64,000 nucleotides of DNA, taken from positions 2,356,001 through 2,420,000 of the forward strand of contig NZ_CP056122.1 of NCBI RefSeq assembly GCF_018219455.1, given 5' to 3'. Below, one piece after another: positions 63,007 to 64,000 of this stretch; the stretch's first letter is position 1; the number at the start of each line of letters is the position of its first letter. The notes under the pieces were generated by a model. The model did not search any database, had not been told where the DNA came from, and saw only the letters and a list, made by a program, of their open reading frames with translations. Made by a program: the position numbers and the translations under genes. Source of the DNA: Moritella sp. 5 (GTDB lineage Bacteria > Pseudomonadota > Gammaproteobacteria > Enterobacterales > Moritellaceae).

Positions 63007-63273
63007 TTACTGGTCTTCAGAAAGAGTCACGTTCAGTTCTAAAACTGAAAGATTGTTGTCTCTTTGGTCAAGTTGAACATGAACCTGATCTGATGTTACA
63101 GCAACATACTTTTTGATTACTTCAAGTATATCCAGCTTTAACTGTGGTAAATAATCTGGCGTGCTGTCACGTATGTTACGTTCATGTGCAACAATTATTT
63201 GTAAGCGGTCTTTCGCTAAATTAGCAGATGACACATCCGGTTTTGATGTGCGAAAATAATCAAGTAACGACAT
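63007..63273 (-). CDS. minE: Cell division topological specificity factor MinE
   Basis: 88 residues, normal length. The N-terminal membrane-targeting helix [20 protein letters not shown] is followed by the MinD-contact segment [14 protein letters not shown] and the dimerisation domain. It stimulates the ATPase of MinD to create pole-to-pole oscillation. The ATG abuts the minD stop. Confidence 0.96.
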   Translation of the reverse strand: MSLLDYFRTSKPDVSSANLAKDRLQIIVAHERNIRDSTPDYLPQLKLDILEVIKKYVAVTSDQVHVQLDQRDNNLSVLELNVTLSEDQ

Positions 63274-64000
63274 TTAACCTCCAAAAATTCTGCTTAAAAA
63301 GCCTTTCTTTTCTACGTCAAGAAAACGAAATTCGCGTTCTTCACCTAAAATTCTAGAAACAGTATCTGCATAAGCTTGTCCTGCATCACTTTCTGTGTCA
63401 AGGATCACAGGTTGGCCACAGTTAGATGCTTTCAATACGGCTGCTGATTCAGGGATGACACCTGCAAGCGGTACGGCTAAAATTTCAGTGATGTTTTCAA
63501 CACTTAACATATCACCACGCGCAACGCGTTCTGGTACGTAGCGAGTAATAAGCAAATGTTCTTTAATCGGTTCTAGACCTTGTTCGGCACGACGAGAACG
63601 GCTTTGTAGCATACCTATAATACGGTCTGAATCGCGCACTGACGAGACTTCTGGGTTTGTGGTAATAACCGCTACATCTGCAAAGTATAATGCCATCATA
63701 GCGCCTGCTTCGATTCCTGCAGGTGAATCGCAAATGATGTAATCATGATTTTCAGCAAGTTGGTCTAATACTTTACCAACGCCTTCTTTTGTGAGTGCAT
63801 CTTTATCACGCGTTTGCGAAGCGGGTAGAATATTCAGGTTCGCTACGCGTTTATCTTTAATCAAAGCTTGCGACAGGTTTGCTTCACCGTTGATTACATT
63901 AACAAAGTCATAAACCACACGGCGTTCACAGCCCATGATTAAGTCTAAATTACGTAAACCGATATCGAAATCGATAACAACAGTTCTTTTCCCTCGCATT
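63274..64000 (-). CDS. minD: Septum site-determining ATPase MinD, 3' part (cut by window edge)
   Basis: The 241 visible residues start at MRGKRTVVIDFDIGLRNLDL, which corresponds to about residue 29 of MinD; the deviant Walker A (KGGVGKTT) lies beyond the window edge. IICDSPAGIEAGAMMAL is the switch region and the C-terminus EFRFLDVEKKGFLSRIFGG is the membrane-binding amphipathic helix. With MinC it blocks division at the poles. It is upstream of minE in the usual minCDE order. Confidence 0.96.
   Translation of the reverse strand, partial: MRGKRTVVIDFDIGLRNLDLIMGCERRVVYDFVNVINGEANLSQALIKDKRVANLNILPASQTRDKDALTKEGVGKVLDQLAENHDYIICDSPAGIEAGAMMALYFADVAVITTNPEVSSVRDSDRIIGMLQSRSRRAEQGLEPIKEHLLITRYVPERVARGDMLSVENITEILAVPLAGVIPESAAVLKASNCGQPVILDTESDAGQAYADTVSRILGEEREFRFLDVEKKGFLSRIFGG

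Noticed and set aside
1-64000. Antisense ORFs of 60-190 codons opposite lolC, cydB, hisD, yoaA, cydC and others
   Set aside because: They mirror the codon structure of clearly identified genes, lack ribosome sites and show no recognisable domains.
1-64000. CRISPR array, tRNA, rRNA, transposase or prophage genes
   Set aside because: Looked for repeated spaced units, tRNA-like cloverleaf ends and transposase motifs; none were recognised.

Overview
The window looks like chromosomal DNA of a cold-adapted or marine gammaproteobacterium on the Vibrionales/Alteromonadales side (Moritella- or Psychromonas-like). This is inferred from protein resemblance and gene order, not from a database search. 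Supporting synteny includes mfd-PilZ-lolCDE, yoaA-tsaB-(hydrolase)-fadD-rnd next to minE-minD, ldtD-mepK, the his operon with a leader peptide, and a long-form purC. No rRNA, tRNA, CRISPR array, insertion sequence or phage gene was recognised.

Layout. 1-8.2 kb: start of mfd (cut by the window edge), a PilZ protein, the lolCDE lipoprotein-release operon, a DUF2062 membrane protein, a ComEC-like protein lacking the usual C-terminal metallo-hydrolase domain, a small TM2-like protein and a YfcH-type epimerase. 8.2-13.4 kb: an envelope glycosylation set (GT39 transferase, GT2 polyprenyl-phosphate glycosyltransferase, GtrA flippase) split around a two-component system. All three promoters of this set carry the same operator, ACATT-NN-TTCGACAT, 47-48 nt before the start codon and exactly 9 nt before a -10-like hexamer. 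This is the most striking regulatory signal I found. 13.4-16.5 kb: NYN-domain protein, YaiI/YqxD protein, L,D-transpeptidase and MepK-like endopeptidase. 16.5-27.4 kb: an exopolysaccharide locus with beta-helix protein, Wzy-like polymerase, Wzx-like flippase, acyltransferase, WcaJ/VpsL-type initiating transferase, outer-membrane beta-barrel, short Wza-like OPX protein and Wzc-like co-polymerase/tyrosine kinase.

27.5-35.5 kb: a DUF1499 lipoprotein, then on the minus strand a GbsR/MarR-type regulator followed by cydA-cydB-cydX-cydD-cydC (cytochrome bd oxidase and its assembly transporter), with a perfect 20-bp palindrome and a perfect FNR-type box upstream. 35.5-37 kb: a PlsC-type acyltransferase and rsd. 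37-43.7 kb: the his operon with a classical attenuator (five consecutive His codons), ordered hisG-D-C-B-H-F-IE. hisA, expected between hisH and hisF, is cleanly absent.

44-52.4 kb: an accessory region of small orphan genes (DUF4440-like, a frameshifted GrpB, five GNAT acetyltransferases, an MFS transporter, an outer-membrane protein, a Sel1-repeat lipoprotein and a 25-residue-repeat protein). Several gene boundaries carry TAACAA...TTAGGC motifs that resemble degenerate integron attC sites. 52.6-64 kb returns to core genes: ferredoxin fdxA, a FAD-dependent oxidoreductase, purC (with a perfect 16-bp inverted repeat in its leader), yoaA, tsaB, an alpha/beta hydrolase, fadD, rnd, minE and minD (cut by the window edge).
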